Of a DNA stretch of 64,000 nucleotides, positions 17,963-27,483 are shown in pieces (positions within the stretch are counted from its first letter, which is position 1; every line of letters starts with the position of its first letter). The notes under the pieces were generated by a model that was not told where the DNA came from, ran no database searches, and saw only the letters and a program-made list of their open reading frames with translations. Source of the stretch: Paenibacillus tyrphae. GTDB lineage: Bacteria > Bacillota > Bacilli > Paenibacillales > NBRC-103111. The position numbers and the translations under genes were made by a program. The DNA lies in contig NZ_JNVM01000010.1 in NCBI RefSeq assembly GCF_000722545.1, forward strand, positions 1 through 64,000, in the 5' to 3' direction.

Positions 17963-18316
17963 ATGGATTACGATAAAGACACGGTTTACGTGGTCGGCGA
18001 TGCGCAGACATCTCTCAATAATCCGATTACTCAGCAGTACAGCGCATTTTTCATCGGACTTGTCGTGGATACGACCAACCACAAAATCGTGGATGCGGGC
18101 TGCTCGTCCACCATTCCGCTAACCTCGCAATTTGTTCGCTCCTTATTCGTCGGGCAGAGCATCCTGGCGTTCGAGCCGGTCGCCGACGAAATTAAGCGAA
18201 GGTACCACGGCTCGTCGCAGAAAGCGATCATCGTCGCCTTCAAGGATGCGCAAAAAAAATACAAATTGGCCTTGAACGGCCGGGATTGCGATTCCGGTGC
18301 GTCAGGGACCGCATAA
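17963..18316 (+). CDS. DUF3870 domain protein
   Basis: A 117-residue soluble protein with the DUF3870 pattern: VYVVGDAQTS near the start, then the FFIGLVVD strand, VDAGCSSTIPLTSQFV with one conserved Cys, and YHGSSQKAIIVAFKDAQKKY. ATG 17963 follows GGGAGACGA at the right distance and begins at the family start; the frame extends 22 codons upstream without a better site. In Bacillota such genes are often near peptide or amino-acid catabolic loci. The reaction is unknown. A strong terminator separates it from dppA. Confidence 0.78.
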   Translation: MDYDKDTVYVVGDAQTSLNNPITQQYSAFFIGLVVDTTNHKIVDAGCSSTIPLTSQFVRSLFVGQSILAFEPVADEIKRRYHGSSQKAIIVAFKDAQKKYKLALNGRDCDSGASGTA

Positions 18317-18356
18317 CGCTGCTTTGTTTATTAGTATGGCGACATACGCGTAAATA

Positions 18357-18421
18357 AAATCCAGCAAACGATACGCTTGGAAGCCTTGCGGCTGCCGGTT
18401 GTCGTTTGCTGGATTTTTTTA
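18357..18421 (+). terminator. strong intrinsic terminator just upstream of dppA
   Basis: A 15-bp perfect stem, AAATCCAGCAAACGA with TCGTTTGCTGGATTT, carries an inner loop of about 30 nt and ends in T7. It lies only 28 bp before the dppA start codon, which leaves almost no room for a separate dpp promoter downstream. It may end the DUF3870 transcript only, or serve as an attenuator for the dpp operon. Confidence 0.85.
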
Positions 18422-18449
18422 TCTACATATCGAATTGGAGGATTGAGCG

Positions 18450-19274
18450 ATGAAACTGTACATTTCGATTGATATGGAAGGCATTACCGGACTGGTCGAT
18501 GCTACGTTTGTCGATTCCGGCAAGCACAACTACGAAAGAGGCCGGCTCATTATGACCGCAGAGGCCAATCATGTCATTGAAACGGCATTCCAAGAGGGAT
18601 GCGGGGAAGTCGTAGTCAACGACAGCCATTCCAAGATGAACAACCTGCTGATCGAGAAGCTTCATCCGGAGACGCAGCTGATTTCGGGGGATGTCAAGCC
18701 GTTTTCGATGGTGCAGGGGCTTGACGCCAGCTTTGCCGGGGCCGCTTTTCTGGGCTATCATACACGGGCTGCAAGGAAGGGCGTGCTCAGCCACACGATG
18801 ATTTTCGGCGTGCGGAACATGTACATCAACGATACGGCGGTTGGAGAGCTCGGCTTCAATGCGTTCGTCGCGGGTCATTACGGCGTGCCAGTGCTGCTCG
18901 TGGCGGGAGACGACGAGACGGCGGAGGAAGCGGAGGCGTTGATCCCGGGGGTGACGACGGCCATCGTCAAGCGGCGCATCTCGCGGACGGCGGCGCTCTG
19001 TTTGACGCCGGAGAAAAGCGGGCAACTGCTGCGCGACAAAACGAGAGAAGCGCTTGAGGCCCGCGGCCGCGTGAAGCCTTTGGCGCCTCCGGAAAGTCCG
19101 GTGCTGTCAATCGAATTCGCCAATTACGGGCAGGCGGAGTGGGCGCATCTGATGCCGGGGACGACGATCGAGCAGGGCTCACCGGTCGTTTCCTTTCAAG
19201 CCAAAAACATTCTGGAGGCGTACCAAGCAATGCTGGTCATGACGGAACTGGCCATGCGAACTTCATTTTGTTAA
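18450..19274 (+). CDS. dppA: D-aminopeptidase DppA (M55)
   Basis: A zinc-dependent D-stereospecific aminopeptidase of the M55 family, active on D-Ala-D-Ala-type peptides in the cytoplasm. The metal ligands are in place: Asp8 and Glu10 in ISIDMEG, His60 in NDSH, and the GYHTR and VGELGFNAF segments that carry the later His and Glu. Its 274-residue length is normal. GGAGGATT lies before ATG 18450. It heads dppABCDE in the same order as in Bacillus subtilis, where the operon imports and degrades wall-derived peptides. The strong hairpin just upstream suggests transcriptional control. Confidence 0.93.
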   Translation: MKLYISIDMEGITGLVDATFVDSGKHNYERGRLIMTAEANHVIETAFQEGCGEVVVNDSHSKMNNLLIEKLHPETQLISGDVKPFSMVQGLDASFAGAAFLGYHTRAARKGVLSHTMIFGVRNMYINDTAVGELGFNAFVAGHYGVPVLLVAGDDETAEEAEALIPGVTTAIVKRRISRTAALCLTPEKSGQLLRDKTREALEARGRVKPLAPPESPVLSIEFANYGQAEWAHLMPGTTIEQGSPVVSFQAKNILEAYQAMLVMTELAMRTSFC

Positions 19275-19289
19275 AAAGCGGGTGATCGA

Positions 19290-20222
19290 GTGGCGCCGTA
19301 CTTATTGAAAAGATTCGTGTCCATGCTGGTGACGCTGTGGCTCATCGTCACGATTACGTTTTTCTTGATGCATACGATTCCGGGCTCGCCGTTCGACCGG
19401 GACGGCAAGGAAGCCAATCCCGCCGTCGTCCAGAACATGATGGCGTTCTATCATTTGGATAAGCCGGTGTACGTCCAGTATGCGCTTTATTTGAAGTCGC
19501 TGCTTACGCTGGATCTCGGGCCGTCGATCTCGCACTATCCGGAAAGCGTGAACGCGATGATCGAGCGCGGCTTCCCGGTCTCGTTCCAGCTCGGCATCGT
19601 GGCGCTTCTCCTGGCGATCGCATCGGGCATTGCGCTCGGAACGGCGGCCGCGCTCCGGCAAAACGGCCTGATCGACTATATCGCCATGGTGCTCGCCGTC
19701 ATCGGCATCGCGGTTCCCAATTTCGTCGTGGCTCCGCTGCTGATCAAATACATCGCGGTGGAATGGGAGCTGCTGCCGGTGGCGACGTGGGGGACATGGA
19801 AGCATGTCGTGCTGCCGGCGGTCGCGCTGTCCACTGGACCGATCGCGATCATTGCGAGGCTGACGCGGGCCAATATGGTCGAGGTGCTGACGCAGGACTA
19901 CATCGAGACGGCCAGGGCCAAAGGGCTTTCGCCGGTGACGATTGTGTTCAAGCACGCCCTGCGCAACGCGGTGCTGCCGGTCGTTACGTTAGTCGGCGCA
20001 TTGCTTGCGAATGTGCTGACGGGCAGCTTTGTGATCGAGAAAATTTTTGCGATTCCGGGCATGGGGAAATATTTTGTAGACGGCATCAACAACCGGGATT
20101 ATGCGGTCATCATGGGAACGACGGTGTTCTACAGCACCCTGCTCATCTTCATGATGTTCCTGGTCGATATCGCGTACAGTCTGATCGACCCCCGTATCAA
20201 GCTGCATGGAAAGGAGAGGTGA
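19290..20222 (+). CDS. dppB: dipeptide ABC transporter permease DppB
   Basis: A 310-residue permease with six membrane spans and the DppB/OppB signatures: N-terminal LLKRFVSMLVTLWLIVTITF, the extended periplasmic loop after TM1, and the EAA loop ETARAKGLSPVTIVFKHALRN that docks to the ATPase. It sits 15 bp after dppA and its stop is 2 bp before dppC. With DppC it forms the membrane channel for di/tripeptides. Confidence 0.94.
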   Translation: MAPYLLKRFVSMLVTLWLIVTITFFLMHTIPGSPFDRDGKEANPAVVQNMMAFYHLDKPVYVQYALYLKSLLTLDLGPSISHYPESVNAMIERGFPVSFQLGIVALLLAIASGIALGTAAALRQNGLIDYIAMVLAVIGIAVPNFVVAPLLIKYIAVEWELLPVATWGTWKHVVLPAVALSTGPIAIIARLTRANMVEVLTQDYIETARAKGLSPVTIVFKHALRNAVLPVVTLVGALLANVLTGSFVIEKIFAIPGMGKYFVDGINNRDYAVIMGTTVFYSTLLIFMMFLVDIAYSLIDPRIKLHGKER

Positions 20223-20224
20223 GG

Positions 20225-21142
20225 ATGTCGGTTCCCGATCATTTGTTTGTGCCGATGCAAAAACGCGTCGGCCCTATGGAAGCGATCGTTCGTCCGCAGC
20301 TGACGTTCTGGCAGCAGGCGCGCATCCGGCTGTTCAAGAACAAGCTGGCTCTGCTCGGGCTTATCTTCATCGTTGCGCTGGCAGCGCTTTCGATCTTCGG
20401 GCCTTGGCTGACGGACCAGAGCTATTCCAAGCAAAACCTGCTGAACGGCAATCAAGCTCCGTCGGCCGAGCATTGGTTCGGCACCGACGAGCTCGGCCGG
20501 GATGTGTTCGCGCGCATCCTGTTCGGCTCTCGCATTTCGCTGACCGTTGGTGTCGTCGCTGCGCTCATCGATTTTCTCATCGGCGTCGTTTACGGGGGCA
20601 TCGCCGGCTATTTTGGCGGGCGGGTCGATAACATCATGATGCGGATCGTCGACATTCTGTACGGCATTCCGTACCTGCTGATCGTAATCCTGCTGATGGT
20701 CGTCATGGGCCCGGGCTTGTTCACCATCATCATCGCACTGACGGCGACCGGCTGGATCGGCATGGCGCGGATCGTGCGCGGGCAGGTGCTTCAGCTGGCA
20801 TCGTCCGAGTACGTGCTGGCTTCGCGGACGCTCGGAGCGAGTCCTTGGAGCATTATCCGCAGACATTTGCTGCCGAACGCTTTCGGCGTCATTATCGTGC
20901 AGGTGACGTTCTCCGTCCCGTCGGCAATCTTCGCGGAAGCGTTCCTCAGCTTCCTCGGTCTCGGCATTCAGCCTCCGCTGGCCAGTTGGGGCACGATGGC
21001 GAACGATGCGCTGCCGACGATTTTATCCGGCTATTGGTGGCGGCTGTTCTTTCCGGCGTTCTTCATCTCGCTGACGATGCTGGCGTTCAACCTGCTCGGG
21101 GACGGGCTGCAAAACACATTTAATCCGAAGCAGAGGAGGTAA
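20225..21142 (+). CDS. dppC: dipeptide ABC transporter permease DppC
   Basis: A 305-residue DppC/OppC-type permease. It has an N-terminal cytoplasmic stretch, TM1 (ALLGLIFIVALAALSIFG), the family motif HWFGTDELGRDVFARIL, and the EAA loop YVLASRTLGASPWSIIRRH. ATG 20225 overlaps a purine-rich GGAGAGGTGAGG site. A much longer upstream open frame in this phase is antisense-free noise inside dppB. It partners DppB and DppD. Confidence 0.94.
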   Translation: MSVPDHLFVPMQKRVGPMEAIVRPQLTFWQQARIRLFKNKLALLGLIFIVALAALSIFGPWLTDQSYSKQNLLNGNQAPSAEHWFGTDELGRDVFARILFGSRISLTVGVVAALIDFLIGVVYGGIAGYFGGRVDNIMMRIVDILYGIPYLLIVILLMVVMGPGLFTIIIALTATGWIGMARIVRGQVLQLASSEYVLASRTLGASPWSIIRRHLLPNAFGVIIVQVTFSVPSAIFAEAFLSFLGLGIQPPLASWGTMANDALPTILSGYWWRLFFPAFFISLTMLAFNLLGDGLQNTFNPKQRR

Positions 21143-21147
21143 GCTCC

Positions 21148-22191
<1,044 letters not shown>

Positions 22192-22227
22192 CGAATCCTA
22201 TCATACAATGTGAAGGAGAGACGTCGC

Positions 22228-23850
22228 ATGAAGAAAAGAACGGCTTTACTCCTCGGCTGTATCCTGTTATCCGGTACGGCGCTGGCAGGCTGCAGCGGCA
22301 AAGAAGGGGCAGGTAGCGAACCGGCCCGAAACGAACAGCAAGCCAAAATTCTGCTGTACAACAATCTGAGGGAGCCTACGTCGCTGGACCCGCCGGTCGG
22401 GTTCGATCAAGTGTCGTATGACATCCTGAACAACGCCATGGAAGGCTTGACGCGCCTTGGCAAAAGCCAATCCCCCGAGCCCGCGATGGCCAAGGAATGG
22501 AAGATTAGTCCCGACGGCAAGCAGTATACGTTTACGCTGAGGGACGGCATCAAGTGGTCGAACGGGGACGCGGTGAAGGCGTCCGATTTCGAATTCGCCT
22601 GGAAGCGAATGCTCGATCCGAAGAAGCCTTCGCCGGCCGCGCCTCTGGCTTATGTCATCGAAGGGGCCGAAGTGTACAATTCGGATAAAGGTCCGGCCGA
22701 CGGTGTCAAAATCAAAGCGACGGACGACAAGACGCTGGAGGTCGTATTGACCAAGCCGGCCCCGTGGCTGCTTGGGATGTTGTCCAACCCGGCGTTTTTC
22801 CCGGTACATAAAGCAACCGTGGAGAAGAACGACAAATGGGCAAGCGAAGCCGCCACGATCGTAAGCAACGGTCCGTTCAAGATCACCGAATGGAAGCACG
22901 ATTCCGAACTCAAGATGGTCAAAAACGATCAGTACTGGGATGCAGCTAACGTCAAGTTGGACGGTGTTACGTTCAAAATGGTCAACGACACGAATACGGA
23001 GTATCAGCTGTATCAGAGCGGAGGGCTGCATATTGACGGCGTCATTCCGGCCGATTTAAGCCAAAAGCTCTTCGCGGATGGCAAGGTCAAGGTGGAGGAT
23101 TCGGCGGGAACGTATTTTTACCGGTTCAACACCAAGATGCCGCCGTTCGATAACGTCAACATCCGCAAAGCGTTCCAGATGGCTGTGGACAGTCAGAAAA
23201 TCGTCGACCTCGTCGTCAAGCAGAAGCAAAAGGTGGCCGACGGATTCGTCTCGTACGGTCTCAAAGATCCGGGAGGTGACGACTTCCGCAAGGTTGGCGG
23301 AACGCTGGTGAAATTCGACGCCGCAGAAGCGAAAAAGCTGCTGGAAAAAGGAATGGCCGAGGCCGGCTACAAAACGCTCCCGCAGGTGACGCTGACCTAC
23401 AATACGAACGACCTGCACCAGAAAATTGCCGAGGCGGCTCAAGCGATGTTCAAAGAAAGCCTGGGCGTCGACGTGAAAATCGAGAGCAAGGAAGGCAAGG
23501 TGCTGACGGCCGAGCAGAAGAAGCTGCAATTGCAATTTTCCCGTTCGTCATGGCTGCCGGATTTTGCCGATCCGATCAACTTCTTGGACATCTTCCAGAC
23601 CGGCAATCCGAACAACCGGACCGGCTGGAGCAACGCGCAGTACGACAAGCTGATTCAAGACGCCTACAATGAGCCGGACAATGCCAAGCGGTTCAAATTA
23701 CTGCACGAAGCGGAGAAACTATTGCTGGATGAAGCGCCGATCATGCCGCTGTATTTTTATAACTCCGCCTATATGCAAAGCGACAAGCTGGAAGGAGTCG
23801 TCCGGCACGCCTACGGCTACATCGACTTCAAATGGGCCAATTTGAAATAG
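22228..23850 (+). CDS. dppE: dipeptide-binding lipoprotein DppE (SBP family 5)
   Basis: A 540-residue extracytoplasmic solute-binding lipoprotein. It has a lipobox LAGC (Cys22), the family-5 start 'REPTSLDPPVGFDQVS', the YTFTLRDGIKWSNGD motif, and a C-terminus that ends in FKWANLK. ATG 22228 is chosen because GAAGGAGAG lies 7 bases upstream; a GTG six codons earlier lies on that site. It delivers peptides to DppBC. Being last in the operon matches the B. subtilis order. Confidence 0.94.
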   Translation: MKKRTALLLGCILLSGTALAGCSGKEGAGSEPARNEQQAKILLYNNLREPTSLDPPVGFDQVSYDILNNAMEGLTRLGKSQSPEPAMAKEWKISPDGKQYTFTLRDGIKWSNGDAVKASDFEFAWKRMLDPKKPSPAAPLAYVIEGAEVYNSDKGPADGVKIKATDDKTLEVVLTKPAPWLLGMLSNPAFFPVHKATVEKNDKWASEAATIVSNGPFKITEWKHDSELKMVKNDQYWDAANVKLDGVTFKMVNDTNTEYQLYQSGGLHIDGVIPADLSQKLFADGKVKVEDSAGTYFYRFNTKMPPFDNVNIRKAFQMAVDSQKIVDLVVKQKQKVADGFVSYGLKDPGGDDFRKVGGTLVKFDAAEAKKLLEKGMAEAGYKTLPQVTLTYNTNDLHQKIAEAAQAMFKESLGVDVKIESKEGKVLTAEQKKLQLQFSRSSWLPDFADPINFLDIFQTGNPNNRTGWSNAQYDKLIQDAYNEPDNAKRFKLLHEAEKLLLDEAPIMPLYFYNSAYMQSDKLEGVVRHAYGYIDFKWANLK

Positions 23851-24440
23851 ACGGCACCGCGGTCGGGGTGGCCTGTTGGGAAGGTACTTGCAGGTCGGAG
23901 GGGCGAGTATTCCCGTCGTTCTGAGGTCGGAGGGAAACGGTGGGCTGGCGGATCGTGAGGATTAGTTGAGCAACGTTTGATATTAAAGGAAGTATGATGC
24001 GTTAAAGAGCAGGATTCGGCGTCCGTTGGAACATAGCGGAAGACAGGTGCTTTAGTTGTGTCGAAAAATGTACACGACCCGCAAAATGGGAGTGATAGCG
24101 AACGCCAGTTCCTCTATTTTACACAAGGCGCCGATATCAGGCAAAATAACGCATCGCAGCTCCTCTATGCTGAATAAGCTAGTACAGGACAGTCGCGTCA
24201 GTGCCAGCGATGCTGAAAAAAGCGTCCAATGGCGCTGTCACGTTAGTATCGGCGATGCTGATAGACTGGTCGGCCAGCCGCGCCAGTACCTGCAAATGCA
24301 GAAAAAGCGTTAAACCGACCTATCGCATAACGACCTGCGTTGCCAAATAAGCCGATTATGCCGAGCGTGGTTCTCGCAGTACTGCATCATCGGCTAATCC
24401 GAGCCATCGACGGCTCCCCTAACGAAGGGAGGAAGATACC
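23851..24440. other. 590-bp intergenic region with degenerate tandem repeat
   Basis: No gene is supported; the short + strand frames here lack ribosome-binding sites and protein-like composition. A unit of about 32 bp recurs imperfectly three times between 24194 and 24310, and a 'CTCCTCTAT' motif occurs twice near 24110 and 24158. No clear terminator follows dppE. The ykfA promoter is presumably here but was not identified. Confidence 0.5.
24194..24310. repeat. degenerate tandem repeat, three copies, 40-45 bp spacing
   Basis: Copies start near 24194, 24239 and 24279. The first and third share the pattern CGCG(T/C)CAGT-CC-GC-ATGC-GAAAAA-GCGT with about six differences over 32 bp; the second is more diverged (CACGTTAGTATCGGCGATGC). 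There is no open frame across them. Confidence 0.45.
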
Positions 24441-25370
24441 ATGCGCAATCGCATCAAACCTCCGCGTCTCGCCCCGGGCGATACGGTGGGCATTACGGCC
24501 CCGGCCAGTCAGGGCGACCGGAGCAAAATCGAGCGGGCGGCCGGTTATTTGATACGAATGGGCCTGAACGTCCGCTTCGGCGGCACACTGTCCGGCCAGC
24601 ACGGCTATTTGGCGGGGACGGACGAGGAGCGGGCGGCGGAGCTGAACGCGATGTTCGCGGACCCGGACATTCGGGCCATCGTATGCGCGCGCGGCGGTTA
24701 TGGATCGGCAAGAATAGCCGACATGCTGGACTACGAGCGCATCCGCGATAGCCCGAAAATTTTCTGGGGATACAGCGATATCACGTTCCTCCACACCGCC
24801 ATCGGAAACCGGTCGGGGCTGGTCACGTTTCACGGTCCTATGCTGACCTGCCTTGCCGAGGAGCCTGTCCATCCGCTGACCTTGCAGGGCTTTGAGCAGC
24901 TGTTTCATCCGAAGCCGGTCGTCTACACGGAAAACATCTCGCCGCTTGTCGCCTTGGTGGAAGGGGAAGCGGACGGACCGCTGGTCGGAGGCAATTTGTC
25001 CCTGCTTGTCAGCACGCTCGGGACGCCGTATGAATTGGATACCCGCGGACGTATTTTGTTTATAGAAGAGATTGACGAGGAGCCGTACCGCGTTGACCGG
25101 ATGCTGAATCAACTGCGGCAGGCCGGAAAGCTGGCCGATGCGTCGGGAATTCTCGTTTGCGATTTTCACAACTGCGAGCCGAACAAGTACAAAAATTCAC
25201 TAACGTTGGAGCAGGTCATCCGGCATCATATCGTTCAGGCGGGAAGACCCGCGCTCGCAGGGTTTAAAATCGGCCATTGCTCGCCGAATATCGCCGTGCC
25301 GTTAGGTGTAGAGGCGAGGATGAATACCGCACAAAAGAAGCTGGAGTTTATCGGACCGGCTGTAGAGTAG
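24441..25370 (+). CDS. ykfA: LD-carboxypeptidase YkfA-like (S66)
   Basis: A 309-residue member of the S66 family, which cuts the L,D bond in murein tetrapeptides (LdcA type). The nucleophile Ser lies in FWGYSDIT, the Glu in FIEEIDEEPYRVDRM and the His in KIGHCSPN, giving the Ser-Glu-His triad. It has no signal peptide, so it acts in the cytoplasm on imported peptides. GGGAGGA precedes ATG 24441. It begins a ykfA-ykfB-ykfC set placed after dppABCDE, as in B. subtilis. Confidence 0.9.
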   Translation: MRNRIKPPRLAPGDTVGITAPASQGDRSKIERAAGYLIRMGLNVRFGGTLSGQHGYLAGTDEERAAELNAMFADPDIRAIVCARGGYGSARIADMLDYERIRDSPKIFWGYSDITFLHTAIGNRSGLVTFHGPMLTCLAEEPVHPLTLQGFEQLFHPKPVVYTENISPLVALVEGEADGPLVGGNLSLLVSTLGTPYELDTRGRILFIEEIDEEPYRVDRMLNQLRQAGKLADASGILVCDFHNCEPNKYKNSLTLEQVIRHHIVQAGRPALAGFKIGHCSPNIAVPLGVEARMNTAQKKLEFIGPAVE

Positions 25371-25391
25371 AAGCGTAAGGAGGCGCCCTGG

Positions 25392-26495
25392 ATGCAAATT
25401 CAAAGAATAGACGTAATGCGCCAGTCGACCCCGCTCGTCAAACCGTTCAAGACCGCGCTGCGGACCGTATTTCAAGCGGAATCCGTATTAGTTCGGATTA
25501 CGGCGGACGATGGCCGGGTCGGCTGGGGCGAAGCGCCGGCTACGATTGTGATTACGGGGGACAGCTTGGAGAGCATCGAATCCGCCATTGTCCATACGTT
25601 CACACCGCTGTTAATCGGCAAAAGTCTGCTGGCCTATGAACAAATCATTCAATCCGTCCATCACGCGATGGTCGGCTGCAGCAGCGGCAAAGCCGCGGTC
25701 GATATGGCGGTCTACGACCTGGTGGCACAGGCCTGCGGGGTGCCGCTGTATCAATTTCTCGGGGGCTACAAGAATCGGATCGAGACGGACTTTACCGTCA
25801 GCGTCAATTCGCCGAAAGAAATGGGCGAGGATGCGGCCCGCTATGTGGAATCCGGGTTTAACGTGCTGAAGATCAAGGTAGGGAAGGACGATATCGGCGA
25901 AGATATCGAACGGATCAAAGAGATCCGCAGCCGCGTAGGCGACCGGATCAAAATCAGGCTGGATGCGAACCAAGGCTGGCAGGTGAAGGATGCGGTCAAA
26001 TCGATCCGGCGGATGGAAGACATGGGCCTCAATATCGAGCTTGTGGAGCAGCCGGTGAAGGCCGGAGATATCGAAGGTTTGAAGGCCGTAACAGATGCGG
26101 TCGAAACGCTGATTATGGCGGACGAGAGCGTGTTCTCTCCGGTTCAGGCGCTTGAAGTGCTGCAGCGGCGCGCGGCCGATCTGATCAATATCAAGCTGAT
26201 GAAATCGGGCGGGATCTACAAGGCGCAAATCATCAACCAAATTGCGGAGGAATACGGCGTGGAATGCATGGTGGGCAGCATGATCGAATCCCGTCTTGCG
26301 GTAACGGCGGCGGCTCATTTTGCGGCGAGCAAAAAGAACATTACCCGCTTCGATTTCGATGCGCCGCTCATGATGCTTCACGATATCGTCGACGGCGGCG
26401 TCCAATACGACGGGCGGGTCATGACATTCCTGGACGAGGCCGGACTCGGCATCCGGAACGTGCGTTGTCAGGACGGGATGGGGGCCGTATCATGA
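25392..26495 (+). CDS. ykfB: L-Ala-D/L-Glu epimerase YkfB (enolase superfamily)
   Basis: A 367-residue muconate-lactonizing subgroup enolase-superfamily protein. The catalytic Lys pair is in LKIKVGKDD (KxK), the metal ligands are in RLDANQGW, ELVEQPVK and MADESVFS, and the second acid/base Lys is in INIKLMKSGG. Family members with this pattern beside ykfA and ykfC epimerise L-Ala-D-Glu dipeptide from murein. The stop overlaps the ykfC start as ATGA. Confidence 0.92.
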   Translation: MQIQRIDVMRQSTPLVKPFKTALRTVFQAESVLVRITADDGRVGWGEAPATIVITGDSLESIESAIVHTFTPLLIGKSLLAYEQIIQSVHHAMVGCSSGKAAVDMAVYDLVAQACGVPLYQFLGGYKNRIETDFTVSVNSPKEMGEDAARYVESGFNVLKIKVGKDDIGEDIERIKEIRSRVGDRIKIRLDANQGWQVKDAVKSIRRMEDMGLNIELVEQPVKAGDIEGLKAVTDAVETLIMADESVFSPVQALEVLQRRAADLINIKLMKSGGIYKAQIINQIAEEYGVECMVGSMIESRLAVTAAAHFAASKKNITRFDFDAPLMMLHDIVDGGVQYDGRVMTFLDEAGLGIRNVRCQDGMGAVS

Positions 26496-27412
26496 GCGGA
26501 CCGAAGCGAGTGAGAGCGGCGGTGTCCGTCGCCACCGTGTGGACGTCTCCTGATTCCCCGCGTCCGCTGGACGAACCCGCGCTGCGGCATCCGGCGGCCA
26601 TAACGGAATGGCTGGGAGCTATGACCGTTAAGGATAAGCTGGATTTGTACGGCGCCAATCGGATTCAGACGCAAATGCTGTACGGAACCGAGGCGATAGT
26701 TGCCGAAGAAAGTGGCGAGTGGGTCAAGGTGCTCATTCCCGAGCAAAGCACCCGGAAGGAGGGAACAGGCTATCCCGGTTGGGTGCCGAAGTGCCAGCTG
26801 ACGGAAGCAAGCGCCGAATCTGCCGTTGGCCAATGGGCGGAGGTGGCCGCTCCCCGGGCACTGTTGACCCTCCGTTCGCTTCAAGCCGAAATCGAGCTGA
26901 GCTTCCTGACCCGGCTGCCCGTTGTCGAAGAGACGAACGACGGCGTCGTGGTGGATACCCCGCACGGAGTAGGCTTTTTGCCGAAGGATCAAGTACGGAT
27001 CGTTGGCCGTCCGGCATCTACCCCCATGGAAGAAGAGCATGCGGGCAAGCGGCTCGTCCGGCAGGGGATGCGGTTTATCGGGCTGCCTTATCTGTGGGGA
27101 GGCATGTCTTCCTTCGGCTACGACTGCTCCGGCTTTGCTTACAGCATGCACAAATCGCAAGGCATGCTCATTCCGCGGGACGCTTCTGATCAAGCCGTTC
27201 AGGGGCAGATGGTGGAGCGGGACCGTCTGGAACCGGGGGATCTGCTCTTCTTCGCCTACGAAGAAGGCAAGGGGCGCGTGCATCATGTCGGAATCTATGC
27301 GGGGGATAATCGGATGCTTCATTCTCCCGATTCCGAAGGGTGCATAGAGCTTGTCGATCTGAACGGCTACAAGCTGGAAAAGGAGCATTGTATTTCCAGG
27401 AGATATTGGTAA
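26492..27412 (+). CDS. ykfC: gamma-D-glutamyl-L-diamino acid endopeptidase YkfC (NlpC/P60)
   Basis: A 306-residue cytoplasmic NlpC/P60 cysteine peptidase. The N-terminal part contains SH3-like segments (GEWVKVLIP, GYPGWVPKCQL, GVGFLPKDQV). The catalytic domain has Cys in FGYDCSGFAY and His in RVHHVGIYAG, and a second polar residue in MLHSPDS. It lacks a signal peptide, which fits degradation of imported wall peptides together with YkfA and YkfB. ATG 26492 overlaps the ykfB stop; the longer upstream frame is antisense-like noise in ykfB. Confidence 0.92.
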   Translation: MSGPKRVRAAVSVATVWTSPDSPRPLDEPALRHPAAITEWLGAMTVKDKLDLYGANRIQTQMLYGTEAIVAEESGEWVKVLIPEQSTRKEGTGYPGWVPKCQLTEASAESAVGQWAEVAAPRALLTLRSLQAEIELSFLTRLPVVEETNDGVVVDTPHGVGFLPKDQVRIVGRPASTPMEEEHAGKRLVRQGMRFIGLPYLWGGMSSFGYDCSGFAYSMHKSQGMLIPRDASDQAVQGQMVERDRLEPGDLLFFAYEEGKGRVHHVGIYAGDNRMLHSPDSEGCIELVDLNGYKLEKEHCISRRYW

Positions 27413-27431
27413 GATGATCAACTGAAAAAGG

Positions 27432-27479
27432 GGGCTCTCCCATAAGGTCCGATACAGACCTGGGGAGAGCCCATTTTTT
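27432..27479. terminator. intrinsic terminator after ykfC
   Basis: A 10-bp perfect stem, GGGCTCTCCC with GGGAGAGCCC, loop of about 21 nt, followed by ATTTTTTC. It lies between the convergent ykfC and glnL-like genes. The A-rich left flank (GAAAAAG) makes it partly bidirectional. Confidence 0.85.
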
Positions 27480-27483
27480 CGAA

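Noticed and set aside
24194-24310. CRISPR array
   Set aside because: Units are degenerate, only three, with unequal and repeat-like spacers; no cas genes.
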